A stretch of 64,000 bases of DNA from CAVSUZ01 sp963834715 (GCA_963834715.1 CAWIDE010000022.1:248001-312000); one strand, 5' to 3'. Positions 9,049-18,528 are shown, numbered from the stretch's first letter. Translations and numbers: made by a program. Notes: a model not told the origin generated them from the sequence alone.

Positions 9049-10170
9049 ATGAGACGCTTGGCATGTCTCGACGGCTTGCGCGGCGTGCTGGCGGTTTACG
9101 TGTTGGTGTCGCACATGGCGCCGTTTTCCGCATTTCCGTGGTGGATGGTGTGGCTGTTCCTGCATGGCGAGGCGGCAGTCGATTTGTTTTTCATCCTCAG
9201 TGGCATGGTGATTGCCGGCTCGCTTGAGAGCTTTGGCTGGCAAGCTAAGCCGTTCCTGGTGGCCCGGGCCGCCCGGTTGCTGCCCGTATTTTTCATAGCG
9301 TTCCCGCTGGCCGTTGCAGTCCAGCCGCTGCCGATGGGTTTAGAGCGGATGCCCTGGATCGGTGCGGAAAACACCGCGGCGCGGATGACCTGGTCGGATG
9401 ACTGGCCAGCGACATGGGTGCCGGAAATTGCCGCCCACCTGGCCATGATCCACGGGCTGTTCCCGAACTTTGTCCTGCCGAATGCGTGGGTGAGCTTCCT
9501 GGGCGCCGCGTGGAGTTTGAGCACGGAGTGGCAGTTCTATTTCCTCATGGCGGCGCTGCCGGCGGCGTTTGTGGGCTGGCGGGGGCGGCTTGAGTTGTCG
9601 CGTACCGCGATCATGCTGCTGTCGTTGGCAGCGGCAGCGTGGGTGTGGACGTCGTGGACGCCGCCGGAATGGCAGTTCAGCAAGGCGTTCCTGCCCAATG
9701 AGGCGCAATATTTCGCGCTTGGCCTGGCATCGGCCATGCTGTGGCGCGAGCCTGGCCCGCGGGTGGTGGGTCTCTACGCCACCGTGCTGGCGGGGGCGCT
9801 GATTTTGGGCGTGTCGTCGGGCGGGGCGGGGAAGCTCGCGGCGCCCTTGGTATGGACGGCGTGCCTTATGGCGGAACTGGGCGGGCCGCTGCCAGGGACG
9901 GGGCTCCTGAGGCGGGTCCTACAGGCGCGCCTGCTGCTATGGCTGGGAGCCATTTCGTATCCGCTCTATCTCATAAACGAGCCGGTGCAGAAAACATTGG
10001 GCGTTGCGCTCTCGACGGCGCTTCCCGGCCAGGCAGCGATGTTTACGCTGTTATGGGTTCCCGGGGCGATTCTGATCCCGATCGGGCTCGGATGGCTGCT
10101 GCACCGGAAGGTGGAGGTGCCATGCCAGGGATATCGCCTCGCGCTGACACCGCGCGTCATCGTCGGGTAA
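9049..10170 (+). CDS. Acyltransferase family 3 (OafA/YrhL-type) membrane protein
   Basis: Multi-span O-acyltransferase that modifies surface sugars or lipids. 373 residues. It opens with CLDGLRGVLAVYVLVSHMAP, the family signature with the membrane histidine, then AAVDLFFILSGMVIAGS, RAARLLPVFFIAF and WSLSTEWQFYFLMAALPA; about ten hydrophobic segments follow. AGGAGG at 9034-9039 serves the ATG at 9049; a second ATG at 9045 is out of frame. It runs alone toward trmB on the other strand, so the target is not indicated by context. Confidence 0.92.
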   Translation: MRRLACLDGLRGVLAVYVLVSHMAPFSAFPWWMVWLFLHGEAAVDLFFILSGMVIAGSLESFGWQAKPFLVARAARLLPVFFIAFPLAVAVQPLPMGLERMPWIGAENTAARMTWSDDWPATWVPEIAAHLAMIHGLFPNFVLPNAWVSFLGAAWSLSTEWQFYFLMAALPAAFVGWRGRLELSRTAIMLLSLAAAAWVWTSWTPPEWQFSKAFLPNEAQYFALGLASAMLWREPGPRVVGLYATVLAGALILGVSSGGAGKLAAPLVWTACLMAELGGPLPGTGLLRRVLQARLLLWLGAISYPLYLINEPVQKTLGVALSTALPGQAAMFTLLWVPGAILIPIGLGWLLHRKVEVPCQGYRLALTPRVIVG

Positions 10171-10891
10171 ACGCCCAATAGAGCGGGGTTCGGGCTTCGC
10201 GCAGAGCCTTGGCTTCGTAGCGTGTCGGTGGCCAGCCCGGAGGGCGGACCGAAGTTGGCGCCGGGGCCACAAAATATTCCTGCGAAGCCATCACCGCGGC
10301 AGTCCAGGTTTGGTAGGTCGGGTCATCGGTCGCCAGGCGCCACTCAGCCCCCGATTTCATGACCCGGGCGATCTCGGGTAGCAGCGCCGGGTGGAGAAAG
10401 CGACGCTTGGCGTGCCGAGCCTTTGGCCACGGATCCGGAAACAGCAGAAACAGCCGGTCGAGCGAGGCGGAAGGCAGCAGGCGAATGAGCGCCCGCGCGT
10501 CATCCGGCCAAAGCCGAAGATTTGGCGGCAGCGGATGGTTCCCCTCTTCGCCTTCGGGTATCAGCCGGGAAAGCAGGGCGCAGATGCCGTTCTCGAACAC
10601 CTCGGCGGCGATCAGGCCGGCGTGAGGGTTGGACCGGATCTGTGCGAGAGCATGCTCGCCGGCACCGAACCCGACTTCTAGCCACACCTCGCCAACCCTC
10701 GTCCCAAACACCCCCCACGGCTGGCCCATCTGCTCCGGAGTAAGCGCCAGCAGAGGCAGGGTGGCCTGCAGCAGCCGGAGTTGGCGCTGGCGCAGCTTAT
10801 GGCCGCGGGCACGCCCATAGAGCCGGTCGGCCGGCGGCTTTACCGCCCGAAGGCCGAGCGCAACACGGGCACCAGGTCGGTCTTCTCCCAC
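10157..10891 (-). CDS. trmB: tRNA (guanine-N7-)-methyltransferase
   Basis: SAM-dependent enzyme that makes m7G46 in the variable loop of tRNA. 244 residues. Seen: RGHKLRQRQ, the SAM-binding LEVGFGAGEHAL, IAAEVFENGI, LFLLFPDPWPKARHAKRR (the FPDPWPK motif is diagnostic), and RLATDDPTYQTWTA. The ATG at 10891 lies inside the end of metK (52-bp overlap); no later usable start was found, so translation is probably coupled to metK, which makes the SAM this enzyme uses. Confidence 0.96.
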   Translation of the reverse strand: MGEDRPGARVALGLRAVKPPADRLYGRARGHKLRQRQLRLLQATLPLLALTPEQMGQPWGVFGTRVGEVWLEVGFGAGEHALAQIRSNPHAGLIAAEVFENGICALLSRLIPEGEEGNHPLPPNLRLWPDDARALIRLLPSASLDRLFLLFPDPWPKARHAKRRFLHPALLPEIARVMKSGAEWRLATDDPTYQTWTAAVMASQEYFVAPAPTSVRPPGWPPTRYEAKALREARTPLYWAFTRR

Positions 10892-12027
10892 GTGAAGGTT
10901 CCGCTTTCCGGATCCGGGTCACGGCCGAAATGGCCGTAGGCGGAGGTTGGGGCATAGATCGGGCGATTCAGGTGCAGGTGTTCGCGAATGCCACGAGGTG
11001 ACAGATTGACTACCTCGCGCAACACCCGCTCCAGCTTGTGCTCGTCGATATCCTTGCCGGTGCCCTGAAGGTCCACATAAAGCGATAGGGGGCGCGAGAT
11101 GCCGATGGCGTAACTGATCTGAAGTGTGCATCGGTCGGCGAGACCGGCGGCGACGACGTTCTTGGCGAGATACCGACAGGCGTAGGCGGCGGAACGGTCC
11201 ACCTTGGTGGGGTCCTTACCGCTGAAGGCGCCGCCGCCATGCGGGGCCGCGCCGCCGTAGGTATCGACAATGATCTTCCGCCCCGTGAGGCCGCAGTCAC
11301 CATCGGGGCCACCGATAGTGAACTTGCCGGTCGGGTTGACGTAGAACTCGCGCTCGGGAGGCATCCACCCGGGCGGCAACGTGGATTCCACCAGCGGCCA
11401 GAGCAATTGCTTGATCTCGGCCTGGTCGAGATGCTCCTCGTGTTGGGTCGAGACGACGATGCTGGCGGCGTGCACCGGCTCGCCATCGACATAGCGGAGC
11501 GTGACCTGGCTCTTGGCGTCGGGCAGCAGTCCGGCCACGGATTTATCGTGGATCCGGCGGAGCTCGCTAATCCGGCGGAGGATCAGGTGGGCGTAGTAGA
11601 TAGGAGCCGGCATGAGCCCGTCCGTCTCCTGGCACGCGTAGCCGAACATCAGACCCTGGTCGCCAGCGCCTTCATCCTTGTTGCCGGCGGCGTCGACGCC
11701 CTGAGCAATCTCGGGAGACTGCGAGTGGAGGTGGCACTCTATTTCGGCGTGCTTCCAGCTAAAGCCCCCCTGGTCGTAGCCAATATCGTGAATGGCCATG
11801 CGGCACAGGTGCCCGAGTAGCTCGGGCGTAACCGAGTCAGGGCCTCGGGTCTCTCCTGCCAGGATGACGCGGTTTGTTGTGACCAGGGTCTCGCAGGCGA
11901 CCCGCGAATAGGGGTCGGCGGCGAGGAATGTGTCCAGTACGGTGTCGCTCAGGCGGTCGGCGACTTTGTCCGGGTGGCCTTCCGAGACAGATTCCGAGGT
12001 GAAAAGGAACTCGCCCTTGTCGCGCAT
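10840..12027 (-). CDS. metK: S-adenosylmethionine synthetase
   Basis: Makes SAM from methionine and ATP. 395 residues, usual family length. Seen: FTSESVSEGHPDKVADRLSD at the N-terminus, the GAGDQGLMFGYACQET loop, FTIGGPDGDCGLTGRKIIVD, GGGAFSGKDPTKVDRSAAY and the C-terminal FGRDPDPESGTFTWEKTD. GAGGAG stands six bases before the ATG at 12027. Followed by and overlapping trmB. The leader may fold over the ribosome site (see the next entry). Confidence 0.98.
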   Translation of the reverse strand: MRDKGEFLFTSESVSEGHPDKVADRLSDTVLDTFLAADPYSRVACETLVTTNRVILAGETRGPDSVTPELLGHLCRMAIHDIGYDQGGFSWKHAEIECHLHSQSPEIAQGVDAAGNKDEGAGDQGLMFGYACQETDGLMPAPIYYAHLILRRISELRRIHDKSVAGLLPDAKSQVTLRYVDGEPVHAASIVVSTQHEEHLDQAEIKQLLWPLVESTLPPGWMPPEREFYVNPTGKFTIGGPDGDCGLTGRKIIVDTYGGAAPHGGGAFSGKDPTKVDRSAAYACRYLAKNVVAAGLADRCTLQISYAIGISRPLSLYVDLQGTGKDIDEHKLERVLREVVNLSPRGIREHLHLNRPIYAPTSAYGHFGRDPDPESGTFTWEKTDLVPVLRSAFGR

Positions 12028-12067
12028 GGATTACTCCTCTTGTCGCGGCAGGATGACTCGGAGCCGC
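12028..12067 (-). promoter_or_regulatory. Possible pseudoknot leader covering the metK ribosome site
   Basis: On the transcript strand a five-bp stem GCGGC/GCCGC (12063-12067 with 12045-12049) encloses a 13-nt loop ending UCCU (12050-12053). That UCCU can pair with AGGA of the ribosome site (12035-12038), giving an H-type pseudoknot. The arrangement is like the SAM/SAH riboswitch found before metK in Rhodobacterales, but I cannot match the conserved bases of that class. Short complementary runs are common in GC-rich DNA, so this is only a candidate. Confidence 0.3.
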
Positions 12068-12168
12068 TTGAACCGGCGGTACTGCCGGGCGGGCGGTCAC
12101 ATGGCGGAAACGTTCGCGGGGGTCAAGCGGCAGGGTTGTGATGACCGGTCAGTGCCGCGGGGCAGAGA

Positions 12169-13146
12169 CTACGAGCGCGTCTTACCAACGGTGTCCGCTG
12201 CATACGCCCCGCGCTGCCCCATCGACTTTGGCCGCCCCACTGTCGAATCGTGTCGGGTCTGGCGCTCAGACTGGGCATTTATCTCGGCCCCGAGCAGGAC
12301 CACGTAAGTCGACAGCCAGAGCCAGGTCAGCAGCGCGATGAGCGCTCCCAGCGAGCCGTAGGTTTTGTTGTAGTTGCCGAAATGCGCCACGTAGATCGTG
12401 AATAGCGCTGAACCGACAATCCAGAGCAACGTGGCCACCGCCGCGCCGGGCGAAATCCACGCCCACCGAGGCTCACGGCGGTCCGGCGCATATCGATATA
12501 GTATCGCCAGCATCGCCATCATGAGCACAATCAGCAGCGGCCATTCCACGACGTAGCTCACCCACTTCGTCGTAGTGCTCGCACCGCCACCGCTCACCAC
12601 CGCCGGAAGGCCGGCGATCAGCACGATGGACACCATTCCCCCGGCTATCAGCACCAAGGTGAGCGCAATGGCCACCAGGTTGAACCTGAAGAAGCTCCGC
12701 CGTTCCTCCTGTCCGTAGGCGATGTCCAGGGCAGTTATCATGCCGCTCATGCCCCGGGACGCGCTCCAGAGCGAGATCAGCAGACCCACGACGACGCCGA
12801 TGCTGAGCGCACTGCCGGAGGACGAAACCAACTGGTGCAGCTCATCCCCGATCAGCTTCTGCGCCGATCCGGGCATGAGGCCGGATAACGCCCCGACCTG
12901 CTTCTCAACCTGGGCTGGGTTTGCAACCAGCCCGTAAATCGAAACCAGCGCTGCAAGCGCAGGAAACAAGGCCAGCAATACGTAATAAGTTACTCCGCCT
13001 GCCACGAGCGACAGGTTCTTTTCGCTGCTCGCGCCATACGCCCGGATAAGTACGTCCTTCCAGCCACGAGCGGGGATGTCCTGCGGCCGCTCGGCTTCTC
13101 GCCCGCGATCGGCCTCGGAAGATCGCGATGTTTGATCGTCTGCCAC
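12169..13146 (-). CDS. YihY/UPF0761 family inner-membrane protein
   Basis: Six-span membrane protein of the family once called ribonuclease BN, an activity since assigned elsewhere. 325 residues. Seen: NLSLVAGGVTYYVLLALFPA, then hydrophobic segments near residues 110-130, 155-185, 205-225, 235-260 and 265-290, including NKTYGSLGALIALLTWLWLS. The N-terminal 30 residues are charged and the C-terminus is hydrophilic. Divergent from a stress-type operon across about 130 bp; the same neighbours are often seen together in alphaproteobacteria. Biochemical role is unknown. Confidence 0.9.
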   Translation of the reverse strand: MADDQTSRSSEADRGREAERPQDIPARGWKDVLIRAYGASSEKNLSLVAGGVTYYVLLALFPALAALVSIYGLVANPAQVEKQVGALSGLMPGSAQKLIGDELHQLVSSSGSALSIGVVVGLLISLWSASRGMSGMITALDIAYGQEERRSFFRFNLVAIALTLVLIAGGMVSIVLIAGLPAVVSGGGASTTTKWVSYVVEWPLLIVLMMAMLAILYRYAPDRREPRWAWISPGAAVATLLWIVGSALFTIYVAHFGNYNKTYGSLGALIALLTWLWLSTYVVLLGAEINAQSERQTRHDSTVGRPKSMGQRGAYAADTVGKTRS

Positions 13147-13274
13147 GATACCGCCTCGCCGCTTAACCCAACCGTAACCAGACTCACCCCGCGCGGTTCC
13201 GTGTCGTACGGAATGGGAACCGGCGCGGCTTTGTTGGCGTTGCCTCGCATCATTCTCGCCGGGAGGAGCTCTCA

Positions 13275-13796
13275 GTGGACGAAAAGGTCACAGGCGGGCC
13301 AACTTCTCCGCAAACTGGCCAGGAGGCCGTTTCCGAGACATCGGAGCAACTGGCGCAGAGCGTGCGCGACGCCGCCGACACGGTGAGCCGCACCGCCACC
13401 GACGTGAAAGATCAGGCGGTACGCGGAATGGAGGCCGGCAAGGACCAGGCCTCACAGCAATTTGCAGATACCGCAGACAGCGTTCGCCAGAGCGCAAACG
13501 AGTTCCGTGACCGGCAGCAAACCTGGCTTGCGGATCTCGTGGACCGTGGGGCGGAGCAACTCAACCGGGTCTCGGAGACCCTGCGGAGTAACGATCTCCA
13601 GGGCTTGCTCAACCAGCTCGATGGTTTCGCCCGTCGCCAGCCGGCCCTTTTCGCGGGTGCCTCCATGATCGCCGGCTTCGCACTCGCGCGAATGGCCCGG
13701 GTTGCGCTGGACCAGGGCACCCGGTCGCCCGCCCCAACCACGAGCCCGGTTTCGCCCAGCACACCCCCCGAGCCGGCCAGAGCAGGAGTGCTGTAA
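13275..13796 (+). CDS. Helical stress-type protein with C-terminal hydrophobic patch
   Basis: 173 residues starting at GTG 13275 with GGAGGAG upstream. Residues 1-110 are strongly helical and charged (VRDAADTVSRTATDVKDQ, RQSANEFRDRQQTWLADL), like apolipoprotein or LEA-type repeats. Residues about 120-140 hold a short membrane-like stretch (PALFAGASMIAGFALARM), followed by a Pro/Ser/Thr tail. First gene of a three-gene operon: it ends one base before the next ATG. No named family is certain. Confidence 0.75.
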   Translation: MDEKVTGGPTSPQTGQEAVSETSEQLAQSVRDAADTVSRTATDVKDQAVRGMEAGKDQASQQFADTADSVRQSANEFRDRQQTWLADLVDRGAEQLNRVSETLRSNDLQGLLNQLDGFARRQPALFAGASMIAGFALARMARVALDQGTRSPAPTTSPVSPSTPPEPARAGVL

Positions 13797-14204
13797 ATGG
13801 ATGAAGTCCACGAAACCCGCTCGCTCGGCGATATCGTCGGTGATATCGCCAAGGACGCGCAAAACCTGGTCAGTGGCGAGCTTGCCCTGGCACGCGCCGA
13901 GTTCGATCAGAAGTTCGACCAGGCCCTGATGGGCCTTGTCCGTGTGTTCGGCGGGATGTTCGTCGCCTTCGCCGAACTCGTGGTGCTGCTGCTCGCCGCA
14001 GCCGCCGCACTGACGCGCGTCATCCCTGTCTGGGCCGCCCTGCTCGTTGTGGGCCTGATCGTGGCCATTATTGGCGCGATCTTCACTCGGTCCGGTATCG
14101 CTTCTCTTTCCGTTGGCACTCTCGCGCCCCGGCGCACCGCCCGCAATGTGCAGGCGGACGCGGAGGTTCTGAAAGGCACTGCTGATGTCAGACCACACCT
14201 CTAG
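13797..14204 (+). CDS. Phage holin superfamily III / Holin-X type membrane protein
   Basis: 135 residues of the PF07332-type small membrane family. It has an amphipathic N-terminus (SLGDIVGDIAKDAQNLVSGEL) typical of the family, then two membrane segments (GGMFVAFAELVVLLLAAAA and VWAALLVVGLIVAIIGAIF). In bacteria these proteins are usually found with DUF3618 and helical stress proteins rather than with prophages, and no phage genes are near. Middle gene of the operon; its end overlaps the next gene by 20 bp. Confidence 0.85.
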   Translation: MDEVHETRSLGDIVGDIAKDAQNLVSGELALARAEFDQKFDQALMGLVRVFGGMFVAFAELVVLLLAAAAALTRVIPVWAALLVVGLIVAIIGAIFTRSGIASLSVGTLAPRRTARNVQADAEVLKGTADVRPHL

Positions 14205-15258
14205 TCCCGAGGCGATCGAGCGCGATCTCCAAACCACCCGTGTGCGCCTCGATCATGAGCTGACGGAGCTTACCCGCAGGCTATCGCCCGGGCAGCTATT
14301 GGACGAAGCACTCCGCTATTTGCGCAATAACCAGGGCGTGGACTTCGTCCGCCGCCTGGGTGAAAGCGTTCGGGAGCGGCCGATCCCAGTGGCTCTCAGC
14401 GGCATCGGGCTCGCTTGGCTGATGATCGCCGGCCCTCGCCCGCCGGAGCGCGTCGTTTATCGTGAACGCGTCGTGGGGCGCGAACCCTTCCGCAGCGGCC
14501 TCGGCGGCGACGGCGGAAGCACTGGGACGGAGGACACACTGGTGAGCCGGGCTTGGCAGGCGGGCAAAGACGTGGCCCAAAGGGCCGGTGAGTCCGATAC
14601 CGAATATCGAGGCCGAGTAACCGAAGCACGCGCTAAGGTCCTCGGTGTTACCCGTCAGGCGCAGGAAACGGCGGAAAGTTTCGCCCAACGGGTCCAGGAA
14701 ACTCTGTCAAACGCCGGTGCCCGCGTGAAGGAGACGATGCAAGGGGCCTCGGATCAGGCTGGCAGCTATATGCGATCCTGGCGCGACACAGCTTCCGACG
14801 CGAGCGGGCGGCTCGGTGATGCCGCCTCCGGCACATACGCGCAGGCTCGCGATACGCTCGCGCGCGGGGCCGATTTGTGGGACACCATAAGCGGTAACCC
14901 AGTATTGCTGGGCTCCTTCGGCATTCTGACCGGGGCCGTATTGGGTGCGCTATTCCCGCCCAGCGAGGCCGAACGGACCTATCTCGGTGGCACGGCACGC
15001 CAGGCGCGCGATACCGTTGCGAAAACCGCTGAGGGGGTTATGGACCGCGGCCGCGATGTAGCCGAGGCGGCTGCTCAGGCCGGCGCGGAAGGGGCACGCA
15101 AGACGATGGATGCCAGTCGCGAGGCCCTCGAAACGGTCACCCAAACCATGCGCGAAAGTGTCCAGCCTGAGGGTCCGGAGCCCGAGCGCCCCGGGCCAGA
15201 ACCGACCCGGCCGCCGACCGAGAAAACGACCCACATGGGACCGCAGACGATCGTTTAA
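14185..15258 (+). CDS. DUF3618-containing protein with long helical C-terminal region
   Basis: 357 residues. Residues 8-50 (IERDLQTTRVRLDHELTELT and what follows) are the DUF3618 domain. A short hydrophobic segment follows at 70-85, then two long alanine- and arginine-rich helical stretches (GESDTEYRGRVTEARAKVLG; AKTAEGVMDRGRDVAEAAAQ), with another membrane-like segment near residues 235-250 (NPVLLGSFGILTGAVLGALF). The end is Pro/Glu rich. Starts inside the holin-like gene, so the two are coupled. Ends 4 bp inside the convergent dapB. A cell-envelope or osmotic stress role is inferred only from the gene set. Confidence 0.82.
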   Translation: MSDHTSSPEAIERDLQTTRVRLDHELTELTRRLSPGQLLDEALRYLRNNQGVDFVRRLGESVRERPIPVALSGIGLAWLMIAGPRPPERVVYRERVVGREPFRSGLGGDGGSTGTEDTLVSRAWQAGKDVAQRAGESDTEYRGRVTEARAKVLGVTRQAQETAESFAQRVQETLSNAGARVKETMQGASDQAGSYMRSWRDTASDASGRLGDAASGTYAQARDTLARGADLWDTISGNPVLLGSFGILTGAVLGALFPPSEAERTYLGGTARQARDTVAKTAEGVMDRGRDVAEAAAQAGAEGARKTMDASREALETVTQTMRESVQPEGPEPERPGPEPTRPPTEKTTHMGPQTIV

Positions 15259-16040
15259 CTTATCGGGGGGAGCGCCAGCACGTCGGCCATGCTGTAAAGG
15301 CCCGGCGGGCGTCCCACGACCCAGAGAGCCGCCCGGATGGCACCCGTCGCGAAGGTTCGGCGGTCGAAGGCGCGATGGGTGAGGGCGATATGCTCTGTTG
15401 GCGAGGCGAACAGTAAAGTGTGTTCGCCGACGACTTGGCCACCGCGCAACGCGGCGAAGCCGATAGCTCCCGGCTTCCGAGGGCCGGTGTGGCCGTGACG
15501 ACCACTCTCCATCAGATCCTCGAGGGCAGCATTGCGGCCCCTGGCGACGGCGCGACCGATGCCGACCGCGGTACCGGAGGGGGCATCCACTTTCTGCCGG
15601 TGGTGCATCTCCACGATTTCAGCATCGTAAATATTCGCCGGAAGGGCGGCGGCCATGCGTTCGGCTAGGGCGAGGACCAGGGTAACGCCCGCCGAGAAGT
15701 TGGCGGCATAGACCACAGGGATGCTCCCGGCTGCCACCTTCATAGCGGCCTCATCGGCGGCGGAGAGGCCGGAAGTGCCGAGAACCCAGGGGATGCCGGC
15801 TCTGGCGAGCGCGCTGGCATGCGGCTGGCTAGCCGCCGCGTGCGTGAAATCAACCACTACGTCGCATATGGTGGCGAGGGCGGCGATATCGGGGAGACGT
15901 TCGGCTCCAGGGGGGAAGGATTTGGTTGACCCCGGACGTGCTATGCCGCCAACCAGTGCGGCGCCTGTGGCTGTCGTTTCTTCAGCCAGAAGCAGACCCA
16001 TTCGGCCGGTGATGCCGGCGATGCCGATGCGGAGGGGCAT
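15255..16040 (-). CDS. dapB: 4-hydroxy-tetrahydrodipicolinate reductase
   Basis: Reduces the diaminopimelate/lysine pathway intermediate with NAD(P)H. 261 residues. Seen: the dinucleotide motif IGIAGITGRMG at residues 5-15, VVVDFTHAAASQPHA, PWVLGTSG, PVVYAANFSAGVTL, and the catalytic block EIVEMHHRQKVDAPSGTA. The C-terminal HTLLFASPTEHIALTHRAF is also typical. Divergent from galU. Confidence 0.97.
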   Translation of the reverse strand: MPLRIGIAGITGRMGLLLAEETTATGAALVGGIARPGSTKSFPPGAERLPDIAALATICDVVVDFTHAAASQPHASALARAGIPWVLGTSGLSAADEAAMKVAAGSIPVVYAANFSAGVTLVLALAERMAAALPANIYDAEIVEMHHRQKVDAPSGTAVGIGRAVARGRNAALEDLMESGRHGHTGPRKPGAIGFAALRGGQVVGEHTLLFASPTEHIALTHRAFDRRTFATGAIRAALWVVGRPPGLYSMADVLALPPIS

Positions 16041-16215
16041 TGGTGCCCTTTCACCTGATCACACTGAACGAAGGGATTGGACTGAGCAGACCGCATTTGT
16101 CGAGAGTGACTGACAAAGAGTTGTGTGCCGGGGGTTGTGCCGGGCCGCCATCTTTGTGATCGTTTTACGTGATGGTAGGTGGCTGGTAAGGGTCCCAGGA
16201 GAAGAGACGCTACGC

Positions 16216-17097
16216 ATGAAGAGACTCTTCAAAGCTGTCCTTCCGGTCGCCGGGTTGGGGACGCGATTTTTGCCGGCAACCAAGGCGATGGCCAAGGAAA
16301 TGCTGCCGGTTGTGGACAAACCGCTGATTCAGTACGCCATCGAGGAAGCGCGTGCGGCGGGAATTGAGCAGTTCTGCATGGTAACCGGCCGCGGCAAGAC
16401 GGCGCTGGTTGAGCACTTCGATATCGCCTTCGAGCTGGAGGCGACCCTACGCGAACGGGACAAGGAGGATGCGCTGGCGGCCCTGCGCGGCACCCAGGTT
16501 GAGCCGGGGTCCCTGGTGACGGTGCGCCAGCAGGTCCCGCTCGGGCTCGGCCATGCCATCTGGTGTGCGCGTGCCTTCATAGGGGACGACCCGTTCGCTG
16601 TCCTGTTACCAGACGACCTGATCCTGGCGGAGAAGCCATGTCTGCAGCAGCTCGCGGAGGCGTATCGGGAGACAGGGGGCAATATCGTCGCGGTGGTCGA
16701 CGTACCAAGGGAGCAGACCCACCGCTATGGTATTCTGAAAATCGGGCGCGACGATGGGCGGCTGGTGGAAGTGGTCGGACTCGTGGAAAAGCCTCGGCCG
16801 GAGACGGCTCCTTCGACACTTTCGGTCATCGGCCGGTACGTGCTGATGCCGGAGGTTATCACCGAGCTTTCGCGGATGGAGCGCGGAGCAGGTGGGGAGG
16901 TTCAATTAACCGATGGCATGTCCCGGTTGATTGGCCAGCAAGCTTTTCACGGGCTGCGATATGAGGGAAAACGATTCGACTGTGGCGACAAGGTCGGCTT
17001 CCTGGAAGCGCAGGTTGCTTTTGCGCTGAAACGCGCGGATCTCGCGCCGGCCGTGCAAGCGTTCCTAAGGCATTATACCGAAAGCGGACGGGATTGA
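16216..17097 (+). CDS. galU: UTP-glucose-1-phosphate uridylyltransferase
   Basis: Makes UDP-glucose for polysaccharides. 293 residues from ATG 16216; the frame is open to 16123 but homology starts at KAVLPVAGLGTRFLPATK. Further motifs: KPLIQYAIEEARAAGI, GLGHAIWCAR, DDPFAVLLPDDLI, GLVEKPRPETAPS, GRYVLMPEV and GGEVQLTDGM. AGGAG lies about 12 bases upstream. Its TGA overlaps the ATG of the phosphohexomutase, so glucose-6-P to glucose-1-P to UDP-glucose would be made from one operon. Confidence 0.97.
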   Translation: MKRLFKAVLPVAGLGTRFLPATKAMAKEMLPVVDKPLIQYAIEEARAAGIEQFCMVTGRGKTALVEHFDIAFELEATLRERDKEDALAALRGTQVEPGSLVTVRQQVPLGLGHAIWCARAFIGDDPFAVLLPDDLILAEKPCLQQLAEAYRETGGNIVAVVDVPREQTHRYGILKIGRDDGRLVEVVGLVEKPRPETAPSTLSVIGRYVLMPEVITELSRMERGAGGEVQLTDGMSRLIGQQAFHGLRYEGKRFDCGDKVGFLEAQVAFALKRADLAPAVQAFLRHYTESGRD

Positions 17098-18507
17098 TGG
17101 CATTCTCTCATTACCTGGACCCAACGATGCTACGGGAGTATGACATTCGTGGTACGGTTGGCCGCACGCTCCATGCGGACGATGCATTCGCAGTGGGCCG
17201 CGGCTTTGGAAGCGCAATCGCGCAGCAGGGCGGTAAAACGGTGGCCGTCGGTTATGATGGACGGCTTTCGAGCCCGGAACTGGAGGCGCAGGCCGTCGAG
17301 GGATTGAAGGCGTCCGGGATCGATGTGTTGCGGGTAGGGCGGGGGCCAACGCCGATGCTGTGACTATGCGGCGTTCACGCTCAAGACCGACGGTGCGATG
17401 ATGGTTACCGGCAGTCATAACCCGCCCGATTACAATGGCTTCAAGATGATGATCGGGCGTAAGCCGTTTTATGGCGAGCAGATTCGCGAGCTGGGCCAGA
17501 AGCTGGCAGCCGGTGACGTGGTGGAGGAGGGGGCCGGCACGGAGCGTAGCGTGGACATTCGCGCCGACTATGTCGGGCGGCTGCTCTCAGACTGGGATGG
17601 CGGCGACCGCAAGCTGAGGGTGGTTTGGGATAATGGCAACGGTGCCGCAGGAGAGGTTCTGACGCGCCTGGTGGAGGCGTTGCCTGGGGAGCATTTTGTG
17701 TTAAACGCCGAGATCGATGGGCGCTTTCCGGCGCATCATCCGGATCCGACCGTGCCAAAGAATCTCGAGCAGCTGCAGGGCGAGGTATTGCGGCGACGTG
17801 CCGATGTGGGGATAGCTTTTGACGGAGATGCTGACCGGATCGGATTAGTGGATGACTCGGGCCACATTTTGTTCGGCGACCATCTGCTGATCGTGTTGGC
17901 GCGAGACGTGCTGACAAAGATTCCGGGCGCAACCATCATCGCGGATGTGAAGGCCAGCCAAGTTTTATTTGACGAAGTTGCGCGCGCGGGCGGAGCACCG
18001 TTGATGTATAAGGCGGGACACAGCCTGATCAAGGCGAAGATGGCGGAAACCGGGGCGCCACTGGCCGGGGAGATGTCGGGACATATCTTTTTCGCCGACC
18101 GCTGGTACGGATTTGACGATGCGCTTTACGCTGCCGTGCGAGTGCTGGGGATTATCGCGCGAATGGAGAATAGACTGTCTGAGGTGCGCGAGCAGCTTCC
18201 ACAGGTGATGAATACGCCGGAGCTGAGATTTGACTGCGATGAGAGTCGGAAATTCCAGGTAGTGGAGGAGATCGCTGAGCGCCTGCGCAAGGAGGACGCG
18301 CGGGTTGCCGAGGTGGACGGCGTCCGGGTGCTGACTGAGGACGGATGGTGGCTGCTGCGTGCCTCTAATACACAGGCAGTTTTGGTGGCGCGCGCAGAGG
18401 CAACAAGCGCGGAGGGTTTGGAAAGATTAAAGATAGATCTTGTTCGTCATCTGGAGGCGTCAGGCTTGCACGCGCCGGATTTCTCCGGTTCGCACGCGGG
18501 CCATTAG
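17097..18507 (+). pseudogene. Phosphoglucomutase/phosphomannomutase, frame broken by one extra base
   Basis: Alpha-D-phosphohexomutase. The first frame (17097-17363) has LREYDIRGTVG and ends at GPTPML followed by TGA; the next frame resumes with YAAFTLKTDG, then the phosphoserine loop MMVTGSHNPPDYNGFKM, the metal loop FDGDADRIGLVD, GGAPLMYKAGHSLIK, GEMSGHIFFAD and a C-terminal LRASNTQAVLVARAEA. Dropping G17362 turns CTG TGA C into CTG TAC and restores a full protein of about 469 residues. Start ATG 17097 overlaps the galU stop. Everything but that base looks functional. Confidence 0.88.
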
Positions 18508-18528
18508 CCGAGTTGCATCATCTACCCT

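Noticed and set aside
13797..14204. Prophage holin
   Set aside because: No phage gene nearby; this holin-like family is usual beside DUF3618 stress genes in bacteria.
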